DNA of 39,287 bases from Pseudobacteroides sp. (GTDB lineage Bacteria; Bacillota; Clostridia; Acetivibrionales; DSM-2933), in contig NZ_DATCTU010000062.1 of the NCBI RefSeq assembly GCF_036567765.1, positions 1-39,287 of the forward strand. The letters are read 5' to 3'. A program made the translations under genes and the position numbers. Of the stretch, positions 16,489 through 24,744 are shown in pieces. Positions within the stretch are counted from its first letter, which is position 1. Each line of letters begins with the position of its first letter. The notes beneath the pieces are model-generated. The model worked only from the letters and a program-made list of their open reading frames with translations. It made no database searches and had not been told where the DNA came from.

Positions 16489-18435
16489 TTATCTTTCAGT
16501 AGCCGCATAGGACTGTAAAACCATATATAAATCGTTAAGCTTTAAAGGTTTTTCCAAATATGCATCCATGCCCGCATCCAGATATTCTTTTTTCTTGCCG
16601 TGCATCACATTTGCAGTCGCTGCAATTACAAATGATTTATTTGGCCCATGTTTCTCCATTCTTCTTATTTGCCTTATTACATCAATACCATCCATATCCG
16701 GCAGGCAAATATCCAGGAATATAATGTCATACTGTATCATGTGCATAAATTCCAATGCTTCTTCACCTGAAAAAGCACAAGTTGTTTTAATCCCAAGCTT
16801 ATCCAAAACGCTTTTTAGAAGCTTACTGCTAACAATATCATCCTCAACTATAAGTGCTGTGAAATCATGTTTCAAAAAACTGCTTTGCTGATTAAAAGAA
16901 AGCTCTCTTTCTATGTCTGCCGCTTCTTCCAACCCCTTATCAACATAATATGTAAAGCTGAACTTGCTGCCTTTACCCACCTGGCTTTCAGCCCACATCT
17001 CTCCGCCGTTCTTTTCGACAAGCCCTTTACATATTGCAAGCCCAAGCCCACTACCCCCATATTTTCTTGTAGAGCTTGTGTCAACCTGGCTGAAGGGTTT
17101 AAACAGCCTGCACAAATCGTCACCCGGGATTCCTATACCCGTATCTGATACCGACACCTCCAGCTTTATTCTTCCGCTCTGTTCTTCCTTGTGTTCTAAT
17201 GCCAAAACAATATTTCCCTCATCAGTAAACTTCATAGCATTTTCAATTAGATTCCCTACAATCTGACTAAACTTTCCCACATCCCCATACAATTTTCTAG
17301 GAATTCCGGGATCAATATCAGTATGAAATTTCAGATCTTTTTCAAATATCCTCTTTGAAAATATAGATTCTATATCATAAACAAAGCTATCCAAATTGAA
17401 AATTTCTTTATAAAATGTGGTTGCATCTGCTTCCAGCTTTGACAGGTCCAGTATATCACCGATTATTCTCATCAGGTTACTTGAGCAATTTAATATCGTG
17501 TTCAAGTATTCCATTTGTTGACAATTCAATTGGGATAGCATCATCAATTGAGCCATTCCCATGATCCCATTAAGTGGTGTACGAATTTCATGGCTCATGT
17601 TTGCAAGAAAGGCACTTTTGGCTTTATCTGCAGCTTCAGCAGCGTTCTTGGCCTCAATTATCTCTCTTTCAGCTTTTTTACTGTCTGTTATATCATGGTA
17701 ATTCACTAATATACCTTTAATATAAGGGTCATCGATTAGGTTTGAGGCTGTTAGGTGTATTATTTTATAGCTTCCATTCTTACATTTGTATCTATACTCA
17801 ACAGTAGCAGTTCCTTTATCTTCTTTCAGAATTTTATAGAACTCCTTCCAAACCCTTCCTAATTCTTCCGGATGAACTGTAATCCAAAATTCTTTACCCA
17901 TCAGCTCCTCCGATGCCCAGCCAAACCATTTTTCAACATTTGGGCTTTTATATCGGATTATCCCGTTTTCATCAATTATCGAAATAACATCTGAAATATT
18001 TGCAATCATGGACTGTTTTCTGCCTTGGCTCTCCTTTAATGCCTTGTTCTCATTCCTTACGATTGCTCCTTCCAGCTCCCTGTTAATGACAAGTGGAAGT
18101 CTGTCCAAGTTGCTTATCATAACACAATCATGACAGCCCGCTTTCATAAGCTTAATTACATCCTCTTCTGCTATAGCTCTTGAGACCACAATACAGGGAA
18201 TGTCAATACCCAGTTCCCTTAATATCTTCAAAGCTTCAAGTGCGTCAAAGCCCTGCATTGGATAATTACAAAGAATGATATCCCAGGGGCTTTCATTTAT
18301 CAACCTTCTCATATCTTGTGCATTGTCTGCCATCCCATGGTCTACTTTATAACCTGTTCCGGAAAGATTTTTTAAAATCAACTCCATATCGCTTATACAA
18401 TCTTCAACCATAAGTAATTTCAAATCCTTTTCCAA
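16489..18435 (-). CDS. Soluble hybrid histidine kinase: pseudo-receiver, PAS, HisKA, HATPase, receiver
   Basis: The 648-residue cytoplasmic protein has no membrane helix. Domains: N-terminal receiver (about 5-122), PAS (about 140-262), HisKA with phospho-acceptor His282 in ANMSHEIRTPLNGI, HATPase (about 335-500, with GNLIENAMKF, DTGIGIP, GGSGLGLAI) and C-terminal receiver with Asp575 in FLDICLPDMDG and Lys in LEKPLK. The N-terminal receiver has Asn57 where the phospho-acceptor should be (LCNYPMQGFDAL) and lacks the conserved Lys (CVMISNL), so it is probably not phosphorylated and may act as a binding or dimerisation module. I start at TTG 18435, with AGAGGTGAG 4 bases upstream; GTG 18444 would overlap that site. 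Orphan: no partner regulator is adjacent. Confidence 0.88.
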   Translation of the reverse strand: MEKDLKLLMVEDCISDMELILKNLSGTGYKVDHGMADNAQDMRRLINESPWDIILCNYPMQGFDALEALKILRELGIDIPCIVVSRAIAEEDVIKLMKAGCHDCVMISNLDRLPLVINRELEGAIVRNENKALKESQGRKQSMIANISDVISIIDENGIIRYKSPNVEKWFGWASEELMGKEFWITVHPEELGRVWKEFYKILKEDKGTATVEYRYKCKNGSYKIIHLTASNLIDDPYIKGILVNYHDITDSKKAEREIIEAKNAAEAADKAKSAFLANMSHEIRTPLNGIMGMAQLMMLSQLNCQQMEYLNTILNCSSNLMRIIGDILDLSKLEADATTFYKEIFNLDSFVYDIESIFSKRIFEKDLKFHTDIDPGIPRKLYGDVGKFSQIVGNLIENAMKFTDEGNIVLALEHKEEQSGRIKLEVSVSDTGIGIPGDDLCRLFKPFSQVDTSSTRKYGGSGLGLAICKGLVEKNGGEMWAESQVGKGSKFSFTYYVDKGLEEAADIERELSFNQQSSFLKHDFTALIVEDDIVSSKLLKSVLDKLGIKTTCAFSGEEALEFMHMIQYDIIFLDICLPDMDGIDVIRQIRRMEKHGPNKSFVIAATANVMHGKKKEYLDAGMDAYLEKPLKLNDLYMVLQSYAATER

Positions 18436-18565
18436 TGCACTCACCTCTTGTAATTAATTAGTTATCTTATTTCACCTGTACGCTAGTTTTATCTATCTCC
18501 TTAGTCACCAACAGAAATATCGGCATAAAAATGTAAATTATTAATTGAGGATTCTCATTATCACT

Positions 18566-18579
18566 TGAACAATTATTCA
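18566..18579 (+). promoter_or_regulatory. CadC-type operator 1
   Basis: TGAA-N6-TTCA, followed by TATATA, lies upstream of the cad promoter -35. It matches the ATATGAA-N6-TTCATAT type bound by SmtB/CadC repressors and is nearly identical to operator 2 at 18631. Confidence 0.65.
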
Positions 18580-18587
18580 TATATATG

Positions 18588-18616
18588 TTGACATATTTAC
18601 TACAGCAGCATATAAT
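18588..18616 (+). promoter_or_regulatory. Consensus sigma-A promoter of the cad operon
   Basis: TTGACA (18588-18593), a 17-base spacer and TATAAT (18611-18616) form a perfect consensus promoter. Transcription would begin near 18623, just before operator 2, so repressor binding would block it. Confidence 0.9.
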
Positions 18617-18630
18617 GGCAATATAACACA

Positions 18631-18644
18631 TGAACAACTATTCA
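18631..18644 (+). promoter_or_regulatory. CadC-type operator 2 at the transcription start
   Basis: TGAA-N6-TTCA, followed by TATATT, starts about 8 bases after the predicted transcription start. One base within the 14-base core differs from operator 1 (CAATTA against CAACTA in the spacer). Confidence 0.7.
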
Positions 18645-18683
18645 TATATTCGTATTATCGATAAAACAAAATGGGGTGAGAAA

Positions 18684-19052
18684 ATGGTTGATAACAAGAA
18701 CATAATAGACAGATGTAATTGCAATGTAATCCATGAGGAAATAGTAAATAAAGTAAAGGAAAAGATGCCTTGCGAGGAGAACCTGTATGATCTTGCAGAG
18801 CTTTTTAAGGTTTTTGGTGATACTACCAGAATCAAGATACTCTGGGCATTAGCAGAATCAGAAATGTGCGTTTGTGATATAGCTGTACTTCTGAATATGA
18901 CTCAATCTGCAATATCTCATCAATTAAGAGTTTTAAAGCAATCAAGATTAGTCAAATACAGAAAAGATGGTAAGATTGTTTTCTATTCATTGGATGATGA
19001 GCATGTTAAACAGATATTTGATCAGGGCTTAGTCCATATTAATGAAAAATAA
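18684..19052 (+). CDS. cadC: ArsR/SmtB-family metal-sensing repressor, CadC-like
   Basis: The 122-residue winged-helix repressor has the CadC soft-metal site: N-terminal Cys11 and Cys13 plus Cys62 and Cys64 in the helix-3 motif EMCVCD, the arrangement that binds Cd(II), Pb(II) or Zn(II). The recognition helix is MTQSAISHQLRVLKQSRLV. Metal binding should release it from the two operators flanking the promoter. The start is ATG 18684, preceded by GGGGTGAG; the open frame reaches back to 18630, but that would place the start inside operator 2. The P-type ATPase gene follows within about 30 bases and is certainly cotranscribed. Confidence 0.92.
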   Translation: MVDNKNIIDRCNCNVIHEEIVNKVKEKMPCEENLYDLAELFKVFGDTTRIKILWALAESEMCVCDIAVLLNMTQSAISHQLRVLKQSRLVKYRKDGKIVFYSLDDEHVKQIFDQGLVHINEK

Positions 19053-19083
19053 TTAGTTGCGGTAGATGAAAGAAGGTATTTTT

Positions 19084-21207
19084 ATGGAAGCGTTAAATGA
19101 AAAATTACTAACCGGAAGGAAGTCAATATATTTTTCCGGCCTGTTCTGTGCTGATTGTGCAGCAAAGATAGAAAACGAAGTAAACCGTATTGATGGTGTT
19201 AAATCGGCCACACTGGACTTCGTTTCCCAAAAGCTTACGATAGATGCAATGGATAAAAATGATTTGCCGGTTATAATTCAGCAAGCTGCAGAAATTGCAG
19301 TCCGCATTGAACCTGATATTGAAATTATAGATAATGATAAATCGAAAGATAAAAATGACGGAAAAAGCAAAAAGGAATGGCTTGAAATTATTACATTTGG
19401 ACTGGGTGCTCTGTTTTTTGCACTGGCTCTTCTTCTCAAGCTCCCCTTTTGGGGCGAGGTAGGCCTATACCTTATAAGCTATATTTTGGTCGGCAGCGAA
19501 GTTATCGTAAGGGCATTCAAGAATATTCTAAGAGGTCAGGTATTTGACGAAAACTTCTTAATGAGTATTGCAACCATTGGTGCTTTTGCCATAGGAGAAT
19601 ACCCCGAAGGTGTTGCCGTAATGCTTTTTTATCAGATAGGAGAGTTCTTCCAAGATGCAGCTGTAAACCGCTCTAGAAAGTCTATATCCGCTTTAATGGA
19701 TATCAGGCCGGACTTTGCTAACTTAATGATTGGTAATGACACACGAAGAGTTTCTCCCGATGAGGTGAAAATAGGGGATAAAATTGTCATTAAACCAGGA
19801 GAAAAGATACCACTTGACGGTATAGTAGTTGAAGGTAGATCTACACTAGATACATCCGCTCTTACAGGCGAATCACTCCTAAGGGATGCAGAACCCGGAA
19901 GCCAGGTATTATCAGGGTCTATCAATAAAAACGGAGTCCTAACTCTTGAAGTTACAAAAACCTTCGGCGAGTCCACTGTTTCCAAAATACTTGATCTGGT
20001 CCAAAACGCAAGCAGCAAGAAAGCAATCACAGAGAACTTTATAACAAAGTTTGCAAGATATTATACTCCCTTTGTAGTTTTTGCAGCTGCCGCTCTAGCT
20101 GCTATACCACCTCTTCTGATACAAGGCAGTTCATTTTCCGAATGGATAAACAGGGCTCTGGTTTTCCTTGTTGTCTCATGTCCATGTGCATTGGTTGTAT
20201 CAATCCCCTTAAGCTTTTTTGGCGGTATCGGTGGAGCTTCCAAAAACGGTATATTGGTAAAGGGAGGCAATTTCCTAGAGGCATTAAACAACATAGATAC
20301 TGTAGTGTTTGATAAAACAGGTACTCTGACAAAAGGTGTTTTCAAGGTTACAAACATAACAAGCAAAAGTTCTATCTCGGACCAGGAAATTCTCGAATAC
20401 TCCGCACTGGCAGAAAGTTACTCAAATCATCCGATTGCCCTCTCAATACAAAAAGCATACGGAAGAGAAGGTGATAAAACAAAAGTGTCCCAATATGAGG
20501 AAGTACCTGGCCACGGAATAAAAGCCAACATAAATGGAAGAAGGATCCTATTAGGAAATACCAAGCTTATGAAAAAGAATAATATCCCCTATGACGATAT
20601 AAATACCTACGGCACAGTAATACACTTGGCTGTTGACGGAGAATATGCAGGATATATTGTCATATCGGACGAAATAAAACCGGACAGTCAAAGAGCAATG
20701 AAGGAGCTCAAAAGTCTGGGTGTTAAGAGTTTGGTTATGCTCACAGGCGACAACAAGTCGGCAGGCGAAAAAATCGGAAGTGAAATTGGCATGGATTCAG
20801 TGTATGCCGAGTTGCTGCCCCATGAGAAAGTAGAAAAACTGGAGATGCTGGATGGTAAAAAGTCCACGAAAGGCTGTCTTGTATTTGTAGGAGACGGTAT
20901 AAACGATGCCCCTGTACTTGCCCGGGCAGATGTGGGAGTTGCAATGGGCGGATTGGGCTCCGATGCCGCTATAGAAGCCGCAGATGTGGTCCTAATGACT
21001 GATGAGCCGTCAAAGCTTGTAAGTGCCATAAAAATAGCAAGAAGAACTCGCAACATCGTTTGGCAGAACATCATCTTCGCTATGGCTGTAAAGGGCATTA
21101 TACTCCTCTTAGGAGCCGGTGGTATTGCTACCATGTGGGAAGCCGTGTTTGGCGATGTGGGTGTGGCATTAATAGCAATCATAAATGCAATGCGTGTTTA
21201 CAAATAA
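19084..21207 (+). CDS. cadA: P1B-type heavy-metal ATPase (Cd/Zn/Pb efflux)
   Basis: The 707-residue pump has one N-terminal heavy-metal-associated domain with Cys22-x-x-Cys25 (FCADCAAK), eight predicted helices, the intramembrane metal motif CPC (Cys366-Pro-Cys368), phosphorylation site DKTGTLTKG (Asp410), the HP dipeptide in SNHPIAL and the hinge GDGINDAP. The CPC plus CadC context point to Cd/Zn/Pb rather than copper. It exports metal from the cytoplasm at the cost of ATP. I start at ATG 19084 because AAAGAAGG lies 7 bases before it; ATG 19066 has no comparable site. A long bidirectional hairpin (21236-21284) follows. Confidence 0.93.
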   Translation: MEALNEKLLTGRKSIYFSGLFCADCAAKIENEVNRIDGVKSATLDFVSQKLTIDAMDKNDLPVIIQQAAEIAVRIEPDIEIIDNDKSKDKNDGKSKKEWLEIITFGLGALFFALALLLKLPFWGEVGLYLISYILVGSEVIVRAFKNILRGQVFDENFLMSIATIGAFAIGEYPEGVAVMLFYQIGEFFQDAAVNRSRKSISALMDIRPDFANLMIGNDTRRVSPDEVKIGDKIVIKPGEKIPLDGIVVEGRSTLDTSALTGESLLRDAEPGSQVLSGSINKNGVLTLEVTKTFGESTVSKILDLVQNASSKKAITENFITKFARYYTPFVVFAAAALAAIPPLLIQGSSFSEWINRALVFLVVSCPCALVVSIPLSFFGGIGGASKNGILVKGGNFLEALNNIDTVVFDKTGTLTKGVFKVTNITSKSSISDQEILEYSALAESYSNHPIALSIQKAYGREGDKTKVSQYEEVPGHGIKANINGRRILLGNTKLMKKNNIPYDDINTYGTVIHLAVDGEYAGYIVISDEIKPDSQRAMKELKSLGVKSLVMLTGDNKSAGEKIGSEIGMDSVYAELLPHEKVEKLEMLDGKKSTKGCLVFVGDGINDAPVLARADVGVAMGGLGSDAAIEAADVVLMTDEPSKLVSAIKIARRTRNIVWQNIIFAMAVKGIILLLGAGGIATMWEAVFGDVGVALIAIINAMRVYK

Positions 21208-21235
21208 GGCCTCAAAATAATTTCCCAGACATCAA

Positions 21236-21284
21236 GAAAGGGATTGTCATAAAAATATGAACCATTTTTATGACAATCCCTTTC
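21236..21284 (+). terminator. Bidirectional hairpin between cadA and the DHA2 transporter
   Basis: A 20-bp perfect stem (21236-21255 with 21265-21284) surrounds a 9-base loop. The A-run and T-run inside the stem suit termination in both directions for the convergent genes on either side. Confidence 0.8.
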
Positions 21285-21319
21285 CAATTCATTAGCAAAC
21301 ATTACTGCCGCGACTGTTA

Positions 21320-23275
21320 CTATAGCATATTTTCTTCTTTTCTGTCTCTATAGAAAGCCAATATAATGAGTGCAATCAACGAAGATATGGTTACAGTAAG
21401 ATAAACCTGCTTAAAGCCATTATTTAACTCAGCTTGGAGCTTCCCTTCAATCGTTCCGCTCATTTTATCAATCTCATTTAAGTAATTTGTACTGGCTGTT
21501 TTGAAGGCTTCTGGGACCGCATCCTTCATTGCAGTCATCTTAGAAATTGTATCCTCTATATCCCTTTTTAAATAATAACCTTTTTCCATTCCAGGCAAAG
21601 ATTTATCCATACGTGACAAAGTACTGCTCATTGCATCAATGCCGCTTTGAATGCCGGTTTGTATTTGGGAAACTATACCCGGAGACATCTGTTCAAACAT
21701 CTTTTGTGCAAAGGTTTTACTGTTCTTTGTTATATTGGTCACATCTGAAGATTTCATCAGTTCCATAAGTTCATTCGGAATTTTGTAACCGCTTTTACCA
21801 CTCATATCGATTTTTATGGTACTCATTGAAGCAAGGTCAGGTATCTTTATGCCAGCAAGATCCTTCATATACGGGTTGTCTTTTAAATTATTAAATTTGT
21901 CATTAAGTTCTTTAGCATAAGGCAACGAAGGAACTGCTATTTCTTTTGGAAATAAAGCCATAATCTCGGTCTGGCTATTGGCCCCTGCATGTGCTATAAA
22001 ACCAATCATAATGGCGGGTGCAATTACCGTGCCAACTGAACGAATAAGCGAAAGCGTTGCTAGTGCTGAATTCGATTCCTCCTTTCTTGTATTTTTAAGC
22101 ATCATATAATTTAGAGGTGCCCCAATGGTAAAACCCATTCCAAGCCCTATAAGAATAAGACTCACAACAACATTGAAGGTATTTGGATAATTAGCTGCTA
22201 TAAGGATAAGGTATAGCGATCCTAATACTGTAATGAAAAACCCTGATGCCAAAACCACTTTGGCTCCAAATCTGTCAATCAGTTTCCCGGATGCAGGTGC
22301 ACCCACACCGGCAAACAATCCTAATATTATAACAAAATATCCCCCGCTGCCTGATGCTATTTTAAGGGCATTTTCTGAAAACTGGGGTACAAATATCATA
22401 CCCATCATTGCAACTCCTACAACAAACGAGAGAATCAATACAACGAGTATTCGGCCATTTGTGAAGAATCCCAGATTCATGACCGGGTCTTCCGCCCTCT
22501 TTTCAACCAAAATAAAGAGTGGCAGCAGTATAACAAATATCATCAGGAATGGATAGACGCTCAAGTCACCAACCGTAGCTAGAAAGTCAAAAAAGTCAAT
22601 ATTTTTCAATCCATACATTAGAGACAATACCATAGCAGTTAACAGCAATATTCCTAAAATATCGGTCTTTTTAACCTCCTGAAGCCGATTGTTTGGGATA
22701 AAAACAAAACCCGCAACAAGAATAAACAGGCTTATTGGAAGATTTATGTAAAATATAAATTGCCAGTTATCCTTTCCGAATATATCCATTATTGCACTAC
22801 CTGCAGATGCACCGAATATATTGGCAATTCCATATACCCCACCTATTAGACCTAGTGCCATACCTCGTTTCTCAGGAGGGAAGGTGGTCCCGAATTCAGC
22901 AGTAGCAACCGGTAATATGCCGCCTCCACCAAGGGCTTGTATTACTCTTCCCACAAGCAATACCGAAAAACTTCCTATATCCTGCGATAATCCGCACAGC
23001 AGTGAGCCAAAGCCAAAAAGAAATATACTTGTCAGATAAATATACTTTCTCCCGTATTTATCAGCCATCTTCCCCATTATAGGGATGCTTGCTGCATAGG
23101 CCAACGTATATATGGTAATCATCCATATACCGGTCTTTTCATCAACCATAAGGTTATTTTGTATAACTGTCCTAGCCGGCGTTACAATCCCTGTGTCAAT
23201 TGCTCCCATGAATATACCTGCCAGATAAGCAGCCATAATCATACCCAGATTAGTCTTTTTTATCTTATCCACCAT
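21320..23275 (-). CDS. DHA2-family MFS drug transporter with large external loop
   Basis: The 651-residue protein is a 14-helix proton-coupled antiporter of the EmrB/QacA class: MGAIDTGIVTPA in helix 1, the cytoplasmic motif GKMADKYGRK (about 69-78), and VGRVIQALGGGGILPVATAEF in helix 4. It is about 130 residues longer than usual because of an insertion (about 440-620) between the last two helices, rich in Met/Ser/Lys and helical, with TGIQSGIDAMSSTLSRMD and DIEDTISKMTAMKDA. This would lie outside the membrane. The ribosome site AAGGAGA is 7 bases before ATG 23275. Substrate unknown; no regulator is adjacent. Confidence 0.85.
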   Translation of the reverse strand: MVDKIKKTNLGMIMAAYLAGIFMGAIDTGIVTPARTVIQNNLMVDEKTGIWMITIYTLAYAASIPIMGKMADKYGRKYIYLTSIFLFGFGSLLCGLSQDIGSFSVLLVGRVIQALGGGGILPVATAEFGTTFPPEKRGMALGLIGGVYGIANIFGASAGSAIMDIFGKDNWQFIFYINLPISLFILVAGFVFIPNNRLQEVKKTDILGILLLTAMVLSLMYGLKNIDFFDFLATVGDLSVYPFLMIFVILLPLFILVEKRAEDPVMNLGFFTNGRILVVLILSFVVGVAMMGMIFVPQFSENALKIASGSGGYFVIILGLFAGVGAPASGKLIDRFGAKVVLASGFFITVLGSLYLILIAANYPNTFNVVVSLILIGLGMGFTIGAPLNYMMLKNTRKEESNSALATLSLIRSVGTVIAPAIMIGFIAHAGANSQTEIMALFPKEIAVPSLPYAKELNDKFNNLKDNPYMKDLAGIKIPDLASMSTIKIDMSGKSGYKIPNELMELMKSSDVTNITKNSKTFAQKMFEQMSPGIVSQIQTGIQSGIDAMSSTLSRMDKSLPGMEKGYYLKRDIEDTISKMTAMKDAVPEAFKTASTNYLNEIDKMSGTIEGKLQAELNNGFKQVYLTVTISSLIALIILAFYRDRKEENML

Positions 23276-23366
23276 AGTTGTTTCTCCTTAATCAAGTATT
23301 TGAGCCTAATCCATTTTATGCTTGATAGCCCATCCTTACCACCGTTTAACTTTTGCTGTAATTAAA

Positions 23367-23412
23367 ATACCCCATGGAGTAGCGGTCTTATACCATCTAT
23401 TCTATGGGGTAT
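23367..23412 (-). terminator. Candidate terminator of the malate operon
   Basis: A 9-bp stem (ATACCCCAT and complement, arms 23367-23375 and 23404-23412) is followed on the minus strand by TTTAATT. The 28-base loop is long and the T-run weak, so the call is moderate. Confidence 0.45.
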
Positions 23413-23484
23413 CTATAATTTGTATAATGACATTAATTTAACAAACTAAGACATGAGAACGCTATAGCTCTATCATGGCTTTAA

Positions 23485-24657
23485 TTATATTCTATTAACA
23501 CCAGTTTTCTTTGCAGCCTCAGCTACTGCAGCTGCAACGCTTTTACCAACTCTTGGATCAAAAGGAGCTGGAATAACATAATCAGGATTCAACTCTTCAT
23601 CAGAAACAATAGCAGCAATAGCTTCTGCTGCAGCTATCTTCATTGCATCATTGATATCACTTGCCCTTACATCCAATGCACCTCTGAAAATACCAGGGAA
23701 AGCAAGAACGTTATTAATCTGGTTCGGGAAGTCTGAACGACCTGTTCCCATAACCTTACAGCCCGCTTCTTTAGCTTCATCAGGCATTATTTCAGGTACA
23801 GGATTTGCCATAGCAAAGATAATAGGATCCTTCGCCATTGTCTTAACCATTTCTTTTGTAAGCATGCCTGCTGCAGATACTCCTATAAACACATCAGCAC
23901 CTACGATAACATCCTTCAACAGACCCTTCTTTTTATGGAGATTTGAAATCTTAGCCATTTCCTCTTTTTCTGTGTTAAGATTTTCTCTTCCTTCATAGAT
24001 GGCACCCTTAGTATCACAGAGAATAACCTTTTCAAGACCCATAGCCATAAGAAGCTTTGTAATAGCAATGCCGGCAGCTCCGGAACCATTAACTATAACT
24101 TCTAAGTCCTTCATTTTCTTTCCAGTTAACTTTAATGCATTTATCATTGCTGCCAATGTAACAATAGCAGTACCATGCTGGTCATCATGGAAAATCGGAA
24201 TATCACATTCCTCTTTAAGTCTTCTTTCAATTTCAAAGCATCTTGGTGCAGAAATATCTTCCAAGTTAACTCCACCAAAGCTTCCAGCAAGTAGCTTTAC
24301 TGTATTTACAATTTCATCAACGCTCTTTGAACGTATGCAGAGCGGGAATGCGTCAACATCTCCAAATGTTTTAAATAGTACACATTTACCTTCCATAACA
24401 GGCATTCCAGCTTCAGGTCCTATGTCACCCAATCCCAAAACTGCAGTACCGTCAGTTATAACAGCAACAAGATTTCCTCTTCTTGTATACTGGTATGAAA
24501 GGTCTACATCCTTTTCAATCGCCAAACATGGCTCAGCAACACCAGGAGTATATGCAAGTGAAAGATCCTCTTTGTTTTTTACAGGTACAGTACTGATTAC
24601 TTCTATCTTTCCCTTCCATTCTCCATGAAGTCTTAACGACTCTTTTCTGTAATCCAT
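23485..24657 (-). CDS. NAD(P)-dependent malic enzyme
   Basis: The 390-residue enzyme has the short bacterial malic-enzyme architecture. Visible signatures are Tyr36 in AYTPGVAEPC, catalytic Lys91 in MEGKCVLFK, the metal ligands Glu133-Asp134 and Asp158-Asp159 (FHDDQHGTAIV), and the dinucleotide-binding loop GSGAAG (191-196). It oxidatively decarboxylates malate to pyruvate and CO2, yielding NAD(P)H. It lies 87 bases downstream of the malate dehydrogenase gene on the same strand. Together with PEP carboxykinase (not in the window) the pair makes up the malate shunt from PEP to pyruvate. The ribosome site is GGGGTGG. Cofactor preference cannot be read with certainty. Confidence 0.92.
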   Translation of the reverse strand: MDYRKESLRLHGEWKGKIEVISTVPVKNKEDLSLAYTPGVAEPCLAIEKDVDLSYQYTRRGNLVAVITDGTAVLGLGDIGPEAGMPVMEGKCVLFKTFGDVDAFPLCIRSKSVDEIVNTVKLLAGSFGGVNLEDISAPRCFEIERRLKEECDIPIFHDDQHGTAIVTLAAMINALKLTGKKMKDLEVIVNGSGAAGIAITKLLMAMGLEKVILCDTKGAIYEGRENLNTEKEEMAKISNLHKKKGLLKDVIVGADVFIGVSAAGMLTKEMVKTMAKDPIIFAMANPVPEIMPDEAKEAGCKVMGTGRSDFPNQINNVLAFPGIFRGALDVRASDINDAMKIAAAEAIAAIVSDEELNPDYVIPAPFDPRVGKSVAAAVAEAAKKTGVNRI

Positions 24658-24744
24658 TTAATTCCACCCCTTACGAATATGTTAATATTATTTTTTTAAG
24701 GATATTGCTTTGACTATAAGATTATAGCACACTTTAAATACCCG

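Noticed and set aside
20688..21182. 164-codon minus-strand frame inside cadA
   Set aside because: Antisense shadow of a well-supported P-type ATPase; no ribosome site and no recognisable domain.
23999..24628. 209-codon plus-strand frame opposite malic enzyme
   Set aside because: Long only because the opposing gene's codon use suppresses stops; no start signal and no family pattern.
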